Source: SURF-21 sp964529285 | GTDB taxonomy: Bacteria > Actinomycetota > Geothermincolia > Geothermincolales > RBG-13-55-18 | Direction of reading: 5' to 3' | NCBI GenBank assembly: GCA_964529285.1 | Contig: CAZGWK010000017.1 | Span: forward strand, 1-59,877 | DNA length: 59,877 nucleotides | Part shown: positions 32,237 to 41,462 of the stretch, in pieces | How the letters are laid out: every line of letters begins with the position of its first letter | Numbering within the stretch: the first letter of the stretch is position 1 | Program-made: the position numbers and the translations under genes | The notes under the pieces: model-generated | Database searches by the model: none | Seen by the model: the letters and a program-made list of their open reading frames with translations, nothing else | Told to the model about the DNA's origin: nothing

Positions 32237-35200
32237 ATGGCGGTGAACGCAAGAAATAGGATGATCACCTGCTCTGTCTTCACGCTCTCGGTAGCCCTGG
32301 CCTTGACCCTCCTGGCGGTGCAGACGGGCGCCACCTATCCCGATTCTGGGGGAGGCTACGAGGGATGGACGGCGGAGGAGACGGTGGGGCTTAGCGGCCC
32401 CCACCACGTGCAGCTCGCGCACGCGGGAGGCTATCTGTACATGGTGGCCGACCAGGGCTCCAACATGCACTTCTACCGCACCGACAACGTCATGGCCTTG
32501 AGCTTCGAGTATATAGGCATGCTCGACCACTACAGCGGCAACGCCGCCCGCAACGCCTATATCGATGCCTCGGACAAGTACGTCGTCGTCTCCTGGACCG
32601 AGCAGATAGGAGGCATATGGTCCCTGGTAATCAAGTGCTCCTGGGACCACGGGGCCACCTTCCCCTACGAGTACGTGGATACCGGCGCCGGCTGGGCCAA
32701 CTACGAGGCCCACGTGGACATAGCCGGAAGCAGGGTCCACGCGGCGTACGTCACCGATTACTCGGGGCGCCTGGAGGTCTACTACAAGCGCTTCGACATG
32801 TCTTTGAACCTGCAGGCGGGCAGCTGGGCCTCGGAGAACGCCGCGCCGGGGGGCACCTACCCCTGCATCGAGGCCTCGGATGCCACCCACGCCAGCGTCT
32901 ATTACGTCCACATGTCCGGGCCTCCCAACCCCATCTACCAGGCCTGTACCTGCGACGGCGGGGCCACCTGGTCGAGGGGCGAGCGTTTACCTACCGGAGG
33001 CGGTACAGATTTCACCTATCCTGAGTGCACCGCATTTAACGAGGGCGCAACACGCAGGGTAATAGTAGTAGCGGATGGTAGAAACACGTCCTCTAATTAT
33101 CATTCTGTCTATTATTCTCGCTGGGATGGTTCATCGTGGAATCCTATTGGCGAAAAATTAGTTGATTGTGATACTAAATGCATATATCCCCAGGTATCAA
33201 AGAAAGGAACATCAAACGATATCCTCGTCACATACAGACAGAGCGGCGGGACCTTGGGAAATGAAGGATCAGGATTGTTCAATAATAACTCCGCTGAAAC
33301 ATCTGCCTGGGAATGGATTGACGGTCTGTTCTATAACAATATGCCCTACGACAACGCGGGCTGTATCGACTGCTGCTCGGACGGTACGCGCTTCTTCACC
33401 GCCCAGGCCGGCACCGGAACCCGTAACGTGCTCATGGTAAAGCGCGAGGACACCCAGGACCCGAACGTTACCATTAACGACCCCGGCAAGTACCAGAGCG
33501 ACAGCTTCCACGTGAACGCCGCCATAAGCGACGACTTCGCCCACTCCGGGACCTGGATGCTCGGCCCCGCACCGTACAACCAGCAATACAACTCCGGCAT
33601 CGTGTACGCGGACTTCGAGTATCGCTACAACAACGGGAGCTGGCAGAGCCTCTATTCCGACCAGTCGTCCCCCTGGGACGCCTACTTCGATCTCTCCGCA
33701 AAAAACGACGGCGAATACGACTTCAGGGTCACCGGCTACGATACCTCGGGTCGGCAGAATACGTCCTATTACGGCGGATCGGGAACCTCGGACGGCGTCA
33801 TAGTGGACCGCGCTCCTCCCACCAGCGTACAACTGCAGATATCGGCGCCGGACGGCGACAACGGATGGTATATCTCCCAGCCCAGCGTGGGGCCCAACGT
33901 AACAGCCCAGGATGCCCTCTCGGGCGTTAAGTCCACTTATTACAAGTACGACGATGCCGCGGACTGGACGCTCTACAGCACGCCCTTCGCACTCCTCGAG
34001 GGCGAGCATGCCATCCATTATTACGCGCAGGACAATGCGGGCAATGACTCACCCGTCAAAGAATTTTTGTATATGGCCGATTTCACGGACCCCAAGGGCG
34101 ATATCGTTTCGCCCTCTCCCGGCGGATATTTCCGCGAGGAGATGGAGGTCGAAGCCACATGCGAGGACGGGGTATCGGGCGTGGCCGCGTTGACGTGGTT
34201 CGTCGATGGGGCGCCGCTTTACACCGCTCCCGAGCCAAGGGCCTCTCTGGATATCTCGGGCCTCAAGGACGGGCAGCACTCCCTCGAGCTGGAGGTCAAA
34301 GACACCGCTGGAAGGATTTACCGTTCATCTCCGGTGCTCTTCTACAAGGACGTCACCCCGCCCGTGGTGGAAGTCGAAGAACCTTCGGGAGAGCATTGGG
34401 TGAGGGGCATGGTCACCATCAAGGCAGATATCAGGGACAATCTCAAGGTGGGGAGAGCGGAGTTCTACGTCGACGGCGTCAAGGTCGACGAGCGCACTTC
34501 CGCGCCGTGGATCGCGTCCTGGGATACCTCGACGTCTAAAAACGGTTACCACGCTGTTCGGGTCAAGGCCTGGGACGCGGCCGGCAACCAGGGTGAAGTC
34601 GCGGTATCCGGCGAGGTGACGGTTTACGTTGGCAACAATATCTCCGAGACAAACCACTTCGCGGAGGGATGTACCCGTTCCGGTTTCGATACCTGGCTCT
34701 GCCTGCAGAATCCCGGCGACGAGCCTGCTTCCGTCACCGTCAATTACTACCTGGGCGAGGGGCAGGGATCGGCTTCTGCGCGCACTTATGCTTTGCCGCC
34801 TCATTCCCGCAGCACCGTCTACGTAAACGGCGATGTGGGCGCGGACAAGGACGTCTCCATCCAGGTAACCTCGTCCAAGCCCATCGTCTCCGAACGCCCC
34901 ATGTACTTCGATTACCAGGGGACCGCCGCTCGCCACTGGCAGGGATGCCACACCGCGCAGGGAGCGCACTTTCCGCGTGAGGACTGGTTCTTCGCCGAGG
35001 GCTGCACGCGGGACGGTTTCGAGACCTGGCTGTGCCTGCAGAATCCCGAGGGCCGCGAGGCACTGGTCAAGGTGGAATACATGATGGAGGGTGGTGCGTC
35101 CCTCGAGCGCACCTACAGGGTACCTCCGTGGAGCCGGGGTACCGTGCTGGTCAATGGCGAGGTGGGACCGGACCACGACGTGTCCATGCACGTAAGCTCC

Positions 35201-35926
35201 GAGACGCCCATCGTGGCCGAGCGGCCGGTTTACTTCCTCTACCAGGGCATGTGGGACGGCGGCCATAACGTCATGGGAGCCGCACAACCGGAGAACGAGT
35301 GGTATTTCGCCGAAGGATGCACCCGCACCGGGTTCAACCAGTGGATATGCCTCCAGAATCCGAACGAGGCGGAGACGAGTGCCAAGATCACCTATATCAT
35401 GGAGGACGGGGGGCGCATCGAGCGTGAATACTACCTCGCGCCGCGCTCCCGCTTCACGGTCAACGTTAACAACGACGTGGCGCGCCAGCACGACGTATCC
35501 GCAACCGTCTCCTCGCGGCTGCCCATCGTGGCGGAGCGCCCCATGTACTTTCTCTACAACTCGACCATCGACGAGGGTTCCAATGCCATGGGGGTATGCA
35601 AGCCCGGCTCCTCCTGGTACCTGGCGGAGGGGTGCACGCGGGCGGGGTTCGAGGAGTGGGTCTGCCTCATGAACCCCGGGGACGAGGAGGCCGAGGTCAT
35701 ACTGCGCTTCATGCTCGAGGACGGCTCGCAGCGGGAGCACGTGGTATCCGTGCCGCCGGGAACCCGGGTCACGGTGAAAGTGAACGACGTGGTGGGGCCG
35801 GAGCACGACGTCTCCTGCGAGGCGATGAGCGACAGGCCGGTCATCGTGGAGCGCCCCATGTACTCCCTGTACCGGGGTTCCTGCCCCTCGGGCGATACCC
35901 TCTCCGGGTACACTTTCAATCCCTGA
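32237..35926 (+). CDS. Large exported protein: sialidase-like propeller, Ig-like domains and four AEG repeats
   Basis: 1229 residues. Signal peptide about 8-32. Residues 40-390 contain BNR/sialidase-like segments with Trp-rich strands. About 400-790 are Ig-like domains typical of surface proteins (VTAQDALSGVKSTYYKYDD, YAQDNAGNDSP, VDGVKVDE...AWDAAGNQ). From about residue 805 there are four tandem repeats of about 105 residues, each starting with FAEGCTR-x2-GF-x2-W-x-CLQNP-type text and ending PIV-x-ERPMYF. No catalytic residue can be assigned. GTG at 32243 is an alternative start. A GC-poor patch (about 33010-33345) interrupts the high-GC gene. Confidence 0.75.
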   Translation: MAVNARNRMITCSVFTLSVALALTLLAVQTGATYPDSGGGYEGWTAEETVGLSGPHHVQLAHAGGYLYMVADQGSNMHFYRTDNVMALSFEYIGMLDHYSGNAARNAYIDASDKYVVVSWTEQIGGIWSLVIKCSWDHGATFPYEYVDTGAGWANYEAHVDIAGSRVHAAYVTDYSGRLEVYYKRFDMSLNLQAGSWASENAAPGGTYPCIEASDATHASVYYVHMSGPPNPIYQACTCDGGATWSRGERLPTGGGTDFTYPECTAFNEGATRRVIVVADGRNTSSNYHSVYYSRWDGSSWNPIGEKLVDCDTKCIYPQVSKKGTSNDILVTYRQSGGTLGNEGSGLFNNNSAETSAWEWIDGLFYNNMPYDNAGCIDCCSDGTRFFTAQAGTGTRNVLMVKREDTQDPNVTINDPGKYQSDSFHVNAAISDDFAHSGTWMLGPAPYNQQYNSGIVYADFEYRYNNGSWQSLYSDQSSPWDAYFDLSAKNDGEYDFRVTGYDTSGRQNTSYYGGSGTSDGVIVDRAPPTSVQLQISAPDGDNGWYISQPSVGPNVTAQDALSGVKSTYYKYDDAADWTLYSTPFALLEGEHAIHYYAQDNAGNDSPVKEFLYMADFTDPKGDIVSPSPGGYFREEMEVEATCEDGVSGVAALTWFVDGAPLYTAPEPRASLDISGLKDGQHSLELEVKDTAGRIYRSSPVLFYKDVTPPVVEVEEPSGEHWVRGMVTIKADIRDNLKVGRAEFYVDGVKVDERTSAPWIASWDTSTSKNGYHAVRVKAWDAAGNQGEVAVSGEVTVYVGNNISETNHFAEGCTRSGFDTWLCLQNPGDEPASVTVNYYLGEGQGSASARTYALPPHSRSTVYVNGDVGADKDVSIQVTSSKPIVSERPMYFDYQGTAARHWQGCHTAQGAHFPREDWFFAEGCTRDGFETWLCLQNPEGREALVKVEYMMEGGASLERTYRVPPWSRGTVLVNGEVGPDHDVSMHVSSETPIVAERPVYFLYQGMWDGGHNVMGAAQPENEWYFAEGCTRTGFNQWICLQNPNEAETSAKITYIMEDGGRIEREYYLAPRSRFTVNVNNDVARQHDVSATVSSRLPIVAERPMYFLYNSTIDEGSNAMGVCKPGSSWYLAEGCTRAGFEEWVCLMNPGDEEAEVILRFMLEDGSQREHVVSVPPGTRVTVKVNDVVGPEHDVSCEAMSDRPVIVERPMYSLYRGSCPSGDTLSGYTFNP

Positions 35927-35938
35927 GCGGATAAACAA

Positions 35939-35972
35939 ATACGGGCGGGGAGAGCGAACCTCCTGCCCGTAT
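35939..35972 (+). terminator. Hairpin after the large exported protein
   Basis: ATACGGGC (35939-35946) and GCCCGTAT (35965-35972), extended inward by G-rich/C-rich pairing, 12 bp after the stop. It is a likely intrinsic terminator, with only a short T-rich tail. Confidence 0.6.
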
Positions 35973-36024
35973 TCCTTGCGTTGTTCCCAAATGGTCAGGG
36001 TGACATGTGCATATCAACGTGATG

Positions 36025-36053
36025 TTGCAGACTAATATAAGTAAGAATATAAT
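36025..36053 (+). promoter_or_regulatory. Promoter for the VapBC-like pair
   Basis: TTGCAG (36025-36030), 17-nt spacer, TATAAT (36048-36053), 43 bp before the antitoxin start. Confidence 0.5.
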
Positions 36054-36096
36054 TTATAAGAAAGGAGAAAATAAAATAATCTAGGAGAATATCAGA

Positions 36097-36474
36097 ATGG
36101 CTTACTCAATGGTTACCTCAAAAGGCCAGGTTACCATCCCAAAAACGGTCAGGGACAGGATGGGGATAGAGGAAGGAACCAGGTTGGTGTTCATAGACGA
36201 TGGAGACCGCATTCTTGTCTATAAAATAGATAACGACCTTGCAAGCGCCTTTGGGGCGGTAAGACATGAAGGCCCGCCCATCGATTTCAAGCGATTGAGA
36301 GAAAAGATCGCTGCGGAGATCGCTAAGGATGCAATACGGGATAGTCTTGAGGTGGAGGACAAGCCGGAAAAAACACCGGTAGAGCCAAAAGATACCCGTG
36401 CCATTAAAACACGTAAAGCGGCAGCAAAGAAAGCTAAACCACAACAGATCAGAAAGGCAAAGAGGACTTCCTGA
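36097..36474 (+). CDS. AbrB/MazE-type antitoxin with a long basic tail
   Basis: 125 residues. The first 50 are a swapped-hairpin AbrB DNA-binding domain (VTSKGQVTIPKTVRDRMGIEEGTRLVF). The remainder is charged, ending in a Lys/Ala-rich tail (TRKAAAKKAKPQQIRKAKR) that is longer than usual and could bind DNA or the toxin. It is 47 bp upstream of a PIN-domain gene, the standard antitoxin-toxin order, so it probably neutralises that RNase and represses the operon. Confidence 0.8.
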   Translation: MAYSMVTSKGQVTIPKTVRDRMGIEEGTRLVFIDDGDRILVYKIDNDLASAFGAVRHEGPPIDFKRLREKIAAEIAKDAIRDSLEVEDKPEKTPVEPKDTRAIKTRKAAAKKAKPQQIRKAKRTS

Positions 36475-36521
36475 TTGCCGCAGCATAGTGATTAGTGGAT
36501 TGAATACAAGGATGTGAGGGG

Positions 36522-36914
36522 TTGAGATTACTCGATACCAGCGTGTTGATGAGATTCCTCACGCGGGATGACCCGCGCAAGGCCGAGAGGTCAAGAAAGC
36601 TCCTGCTGGAATCGCAGGAGGAACTGCTCGTCACCGACGGCGTTTTCATAGAGCTGGTTTTCGCGCTGGAAAAGGTATATGGACTGTCGAAGTCCGAGAT
36701 ATTCGCTCAACTCGGAAAACTGCTGTCTTCGCAGCGCATCGACTTCATCAACAGGGAGCAGCTGCTGGAAGCCCTCGTCCTGTACAGCGAGCACGGCACT
36801 TCCTATCTCGATGCATACCAGGTTGCTTTGGGGAGGGTATTGGGCGCTGAGGCCATGTATACGTACGATTCCGATTTCAAGGAGAAGTTGAGGTTCCCGA
36901 GCCTGGAACCATGA
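36522..36914 (+). CDS. PIN-domain toxin (VapC-like)
   Basis: 130 residues. PIN-domain acidic residues are in place: D5 (LLDTSV), E44 (FIELVFALEK), D97 (SYLDAYQVAL) and D116 (YDSDF). Such proteins are Mg2+-dependent RNases, typically cutting tRNA or other structured RNA. TTG start after a GAGGGG. Intact active site and adjacent antitoxin suggest a functional module. Confidence 0.82.
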   Translation: MRLLDTSVLMRFLTRDDPRKAERSRKLLLESQEELLVTDGVFIELVFALEKVYGLSKSEIFAQLGKLLSSQRIDFINREQLLEALVLYSEHGTSYLDAYQVALGRVLGAEAMYTYDSDFKEKLRFPSLEP

Positions 36915-37065
36915 GCAATGGTGATTGCATCGCAGGCAATAAACCGCCGCATGATACCCGCACGTTGAAACCATGCCGTCTCAGCGTGGATGCGTCTCAT
37001 GCCCGCTGTTATTGTTAAACCAGCCATGCACGCCTTTAGCTGTGATAAGAAAAGGTTAAGTGGCC

Positions 37066-37294
37066 ATGCGCGTCCTGGTGGTTGCGAGCAACAGGTACAG
37101 GGGGAACGTCGCCTCTTTCCCCAACGGCGCGGCCTACATAGCCGGCGCCGCCCGCGAGGGCGGGCACGAGGTGGAGGTCTACGACTGTTTCTTCGCTGCG
37201 GACCTGGAGGAGGAACTGCGCCAAGTACTTCCTGAACAAGGTCATCCACGACGAGGTGGTCACCATGGTCCCGTGGACGGGAAACCGCGCCTGA
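37066..37294 (+). pseudogene. Collapsed remnant of a B12-binding radical SAM gene
   Basis: The start encodes a typical B12-binding N-terminus (MRVLVVASNRYRGNVASFP, ...GGHEVEVYDCFFAADLEEEL). After about 52 codons the frame shifts, and a different frame gives 23 residues beginning KYFLNKVIHDEVV and ending WTGNRA before a TGA at 37292. That looks like the C-terminal end of such a protein. The radical SAM core between them is missing. I read this as an internal deletion that joined the two ends. An assembly collapse is the alternative. Confidence 0.6.
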
Positions 37295-37590
37295 CCGGCA
37301 GGCGGGTTCACGGCATGATACGGGGGAAGGCATCGACCCCCCGTGATCTCCCTCCCCACCTGGCTTGCGAGGTGCGCTGTAGATATCGCGCAGGCGTGGT
37401 CGTTAAGACAAGCGACAGGGAAGTTTCGGATATGCGCTGGAGGGGTAAGAAATCACAGGTGAATGCAATGGGTTGCAAGTGGAAAAACGCGAGGCACTGC
37501 AGCAGCCACGTTCATCTACATCTACCTCGCATGCAGCCCTCGAGCGGATGTGCCGGAAGCCGAACAGGCGGAATTATCGGAGGTGGTTTC

Positions 37591-40092
37591 ATGAGACTGC
37601 GGAAAAGCGCTCTTCTGTTCGTCCTGGCCCTGGCGGCGGGTTTCCTCCTCGCCGTGCTCCAGCCGGCAGGGCCCGCGCTAGCCGGGACCTTCAGCCAGGA
37701 GGCCGCGGGGGGCCTGGGGAACGCGAACAACCAGGATGCCTGGTCCTCGGCGATGTATCAATCCAAGCTGTTCGTGGGGACGGTGAACATGGCCAGCGGC
37801 TGCGAGGTCTACAGCTTCGACGGAGAGAACTGGGCCACGGAGGTGGGCGCCGGTGCGCCGGGTACGACCACCGCCCCGGGATTCGGGAACGCCGCCAACG
37901 TCCGAGTCGCCTCCATGCTCGTCTACGGCTACGATCTCTACGTGGGCACCGACAATGCGGCGACGGGCTGCGAGGTGTGGCGCTACGATGGTGCCACCTG
38001 GACCCAAATCGTGGGCGCCCTGCCCACCGCTATCATCGGATCCGGTTTCGGGAATCCCGCCAACTGGGATGCCTCGGCCATGGCCGTCTACGGAACCGAC
38101 CTCTACGTTGGGACCTTTTCCTGGGGCGGCTGCGAGGTGTGGAGCTTCGACGGCACTACCTGGACCCAGGTCGTGGGAGCCCTACCCACCGCCATCATCG
38201 GCCCCGGTTTCGGTACCGGATGTATCGTCATCAGAACATTGGAGGGTTTCGGCACCGACCTGTTCGCGGGCACGGGCAGCCCCGGCGGCTGCGAGGTGTG
38301 GAGCTTAAACGGCATCACCTGGACCGCGCAGGTGAGCGCCGATCCCACCGCCCCGCTAGGGCGAGGTTTCGGGAACGTCGCCAACACCGACGTCATGGAC
38401 ATGGCTGTCTATGGATCAAATATATACGCTGGGACCAGCAACTGGGGCAGCGGCAGCGAGGTGTGGCGCTACGATGGTTTCAACTGGATCCAAGACGTTG
38501 GCGCTCAACCCACCGCTCTCATCGGGTCCGGTTTCGGGAACGCCGGCAACACCGAGGCCATACAACTGGAGGTGTACGACTCCCGCCTCTTCGCGGGAAC
38601 ATTAAACAACGTAGGCTGCGAGGTATGGTCGTTCGACGGCACCGCTTGGACACAGGAGGTGGGCGGAGGAGCCCCGGGCACGCCCACCGGCCCCGGTTTC
38701 GGGGACGCGAACAACAGCGCTGCCGTCAGCATGGCTGCGCTGAACGACCGCCTCTATATAGGGACCAAAAACAACACCGCGGGCTGCGAGGTGTGGTCGT
38801 ATAGATCATCTACCACCTGGTACCTGGCGGAGGGAGCCACGGACGGCGGCTTCGAGACCTGGATCCTGGTGCAGAACCCCAACCCGACCCCGGTCAACGT
38901 TAACCTCTCGTTCCAGACGGCGGGAGGCCCGGTACCCGGGCCCACGGACACCATCCCGGCGGAATCGCGCCGCTCTTACCTGGTGAACACCTACGTGAGC
39001 ACTTTCGACGTATCCACCATGGTCAATGCGGACGCGGACGTGGTATGCGAGCGCTCCATGTACTGGACCTCGGAGGGGTCGACTATTCGCAGGGTGGGCC
39101 ACGACTCCATCGGGGTGATCAACCCCGCCTCCACCTGGTACCTGGCCGAGGGAGCCACGGCGGGCGGCTTCGAGACCTGGGTGCTGGTGCAGAACCCCAA
39201 CCCCGATCCGGTCAATATAGATGTGAGGTTCCAGACGCAAGCGGGCGAGGAGCAGGGGCCCCAGGAGACCCTGGCTCCTTTCTCCAGGAAGTCATACCCG
39301 GTGGACGGCTATGTAGACACCTTCGACGTGTCCACGCGGGTGGATTCCTATATGGGGGACGTGGTGTGCGAGCGGGCCGTCTACTTCACCCCGGAAGGGT
39401 TCGCCGCGCGCGAGGTGGGCCACGAATCCATCGGGGTGGTCAGCCCCGCATCCACCTGGTACCTGGCGGAGGGCGCCACGGCCGGCGATTTCGAGACCTG
39501 GATCCTGGTGCAGAACCCCAACGCGGACTGGGTGAACATCGACATGAAGTTTCAGACGGGAGGAGGGGAGATACAGGGGCCGGTGGACACCATCCCCGCT
39601 CGCTCGCGCAAGTCGTACCTGGTGGACCTGTGGGCCACCTCCTTCGACATCTCCACCAAGGTCACTTCCACGGGCGGCCCCGTTATCTGCGAGCGTGCGA
39701 TGTACGAGGCACCGGTCGTCCCCACCCGACGCGAGATGGGCCACGATTCCATCGGCACCACCGTGGGCGCCCTGGAGTGGTACCTGGCGGAGGGAGCCAC
39801 CCTGGGCGGATTCGAGACCTGGGTGCTGGTGCAGAACCCCAACGCGACTCCCGTCGATATCGACATGAAGTTCCAGACCGGCGGGGGCGAGGTGCAGGGA
39901 CCGGTGGACACCATTGCGGCGCAGTCACGCAAGTCGTACCTGGTGAATTCCTGGGTGAACACTTACGACGTCTCCACCAGGGTGACCTCCACCGCCGGCG
40001 GGTTCATCATCTGCGAGAGGGCGGTGTACTGGAAGCCTGCTCCCGACGCCGTACGCTACCTGGGCACCGACTCCATCGGCTACGGCCCCTGA
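37591..40092 (+). CDS. Exported beta-propeller-like protein with four AEG repeats
   Basis: 833 residues. Signal peptide 1-31. Residues 32-405 contain about seven repeats of the form LYVGT...GCEVW-x-(Y/F)DG-x-TWTQ...GFGN, suggesting a seven-bladed propeller. From about residue 409 there are four tandem repeats of about 106 residues (WYLAEGAT...GGFETWVLVQNPN, ending (I/V)CERAVY-x12-HDSIG). The open frame upstream to 37060 belongs to the radical SAM remnant and spacer. The ATG at 37591 follows GGAGGTGG and begins the signal peptide. Binding or adhesion is a guess. Confidence 0.75.
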   Translation: MRLRKSALLFVLALAAGFLLAVLQPAGPALAGTFSQEAAGGLGNANNQDAWSSAMYQSKLFVGTVNMASGCEVYSFDGENWATEVGAGAPGTTTAPGFGNAANVRVASMLVYGYDLYVGTDNAATGCEVWRYDGATWTQIVGALPTAIIGSGFGNPANWDASAMAVYGTDLYVGTFSWGGCEVWSFDGTTWTQVVGALPTAIIGPGFGTGCIVIRTLEGFGTDLFAGTGSPGGCEVWSLNGITWTAQVSADPTAPLGRGFGNVANTDVMDMAVYGSNIYAGTSNWGSGSEVWRYDGFNWIQDVGAQPTALIGSGFGNAGNTEAIQLEVYDSRLFAGTLNNVGCEVWSFDGTAWTQEVGGGAPGTPTGPGFGDANNSAAVSMAALNDRLYIGTKNNTAGCEVWSYRSSTTWYLAEGATDGGFETWILVQNPNPTPVNVNLSFQTAGGPVPGPTDTIPAESRRSYLVNTYVSTFDVSTMVNADADVVCERSMYWTSEGSTIRRVGHDSIGVINPASTWYLAEGATAGGFETWVLVQNPNPDPVNIDVRFQTQAGEEQGPQETLAPFSRKSYPVDGYVDTFDVSTRVDSYMGDVVCERAVYFTPEGFAAREVGHESIGVVSPASTWYLAEGATAGDFETWILVQNPNADWVNIDMKFQTGGGEIQGPVDTIPARSRKSYLVDLWATSFDISTKVTSTGGPVICERAMYEAPVVPTRREMGHDSIGTTVGALEWYLAEGATLGGFETWVLVQNPNATPVDIDMKFQTGGGEVQGPVDTIAAQSRKSYLVNSWVNTYDVSTRVTSTAGGFIICERAVYWKPAPDAVRYLGTDSIGYGP

Positions 40093-40311
40093 GCGGCGAG
40101 AGGACCATCGAGCTTGCATTAAGGGGACGTAGAAGGCAGCAGACCCTATAAAGGGCGAAGAAAAAATGCAGGGCGGCGGGCCGCTCCCCCGCCCGCTGGT
40201 TTCAGCTTGCCCCGCCTATACCGCATATGCCATAAACCGTTAAGCATACGGGAGGATTTCCGATAATGAATATATCCGGGTGGGTTTTCTGTTGCTCTGA
40301 GAGCGGTGACC

Positions 40312-41238
40312 ATGGAAACGGAACGGACCGACGAAAAGATCTTGAAAGAACTGGAGGAGCTGCGCCGTCGCATTGCGGAGCTGGAGTCCTCCGAGACGAC
40401 CCCCGACAGCGATGATCCGCTTCCCGAAGACAGCGACTACTTCCGTATGCTGGTCGAGAACGCGCACGATCTCATCCTCGTCCTGAACACGGACGGCACC
40501 ATGCGCTATGCGAGCCCCGCGGCCAAACGCATCACCGGATACGAGGCGGAGGAACTGAAGAGCAAAAACCCGTTCGATTTCGTCCACCCCGACGATCTGC
40601 CCGCGATCGTGGAGAGGTTCAGCGCGGGGCTCGAGTTCCCCGGCCGCGTGGAACACGTCGAATACCGCTCCAGGCGTAAGGACGATACCTGGTTCTTTGC
40701 CGAGGCGATAGCCACGAACCTCCTCGACAACCCGTCCATACAGGGCATCGTCATCAATATCCGGGACATAACCGAGTACCGCAAGATCGAGGAAGACCTC
40801 AAGGAGTCGGAGGAGAGATACCGCTACCTCGTGGAGAACCTCAACGACGTGGTCTTCACGGTGGACAACCAGGGCACCATTCTCTATATAAGTCCTGCGA
40901 TCGAGCGGGTCAGCAAGTACCGGGCGGAAGAACTCGTAGGCCAGCCGTTCATGAGGTTCATCCACCCCGACGACCTTCCCGGCCTGATGAAGAGTTTCCA
41001 GAGTACATTGGAGGGTACCATCGAGCCTTACGAGTTCAGGATCATCGACAAGGACGGGGACCTCCTCTACGTGCAGACGTCCAGCCGGCCTTACGAGGAG
41101 AAAGGGCAGACGGCGGGGCTCATCGGCATCATGACCGAGATAACCCACCGCAAGCAGGCGGACGAAGCGCGCAGGCGTTCCGAGGAAAGCTTCCGCGCCA
41201 TGATCCGCAAGAACATCCATTACTACCGCGGCTCTTGA
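40312..41238 (+). CDS. Two-PAS sensor protein, probably truncated
   Basis: 308 residues. A coiled N-terminus (ILKELEELRRRIAELES) precedes PAS1 (YFRMLVENAHDLILVLNTDG..., about 42-158) and PAS2 (YRYLVENLNDVVFTVDNQG..., about 168-282). After the second PAC motif a third linker opens (ARRRSEESFRAMI) but the gene stops nine residues later. There is no histidine kinase, GGDEF or other output domain in any frame downstream. It may be a decayed sensor kinase or a stand-alone PAS adaptor. GTG at 40306 is an alternative start. Confidence 0.7.
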   Translation: METERTDEKILKELEELRRRIAELESSETTPDSDDPLPEDSDYFRMLVENAHDLILVLNTDGTMRYASPAAKRITGYEAEELKSKNPFDFVHPDDLPAIVERFSAGLEFPGRVEHVEYRSRRKDDTWFFAEAIATNLLDNPSIQGIVINIRDITEYRKIEEDLKESEERYRYLVENLNDVVFTVDNQGTILYISPAIERVSKYRAEELVGQPFMRFIHPDDLPGLMKSFQSTLEGTIEPYEFRIIDKDGDLLYVQTSSRPYEEKGQTAGLIGIMTEITHRKQADEARRRSEESFRAMIRKNIHYYRGS

Positions 41239-41462
41239 GTTGCGGTAACTCCTTTCCCTGCCGTCGCTCCCCTCGAAGGGCAGCCTGCTTTTGGCCGGTC
41301 CGGTCCCAGGCAACCGGCATCGCTCGGCGGCAGCGCTTAAACGCCGCCTCTGCGTGGGATAATAGAAATCATGAGAGCTCGAGGGGGGCGTTTAGGCGCG
41401 GCGCCTTCTGGGAATGAGTATGGCGACGCTAACGGGAACCCGTATCAAGGGGGTGAGGGGGA

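Noticed and set aside
37060..37590. N-terminal extension of the propeller/AEG protein
   Set aside because: The extension crosses a radical SAM remnant and low-quality text; a ribosome site and signal peptide place the real start at 37591.
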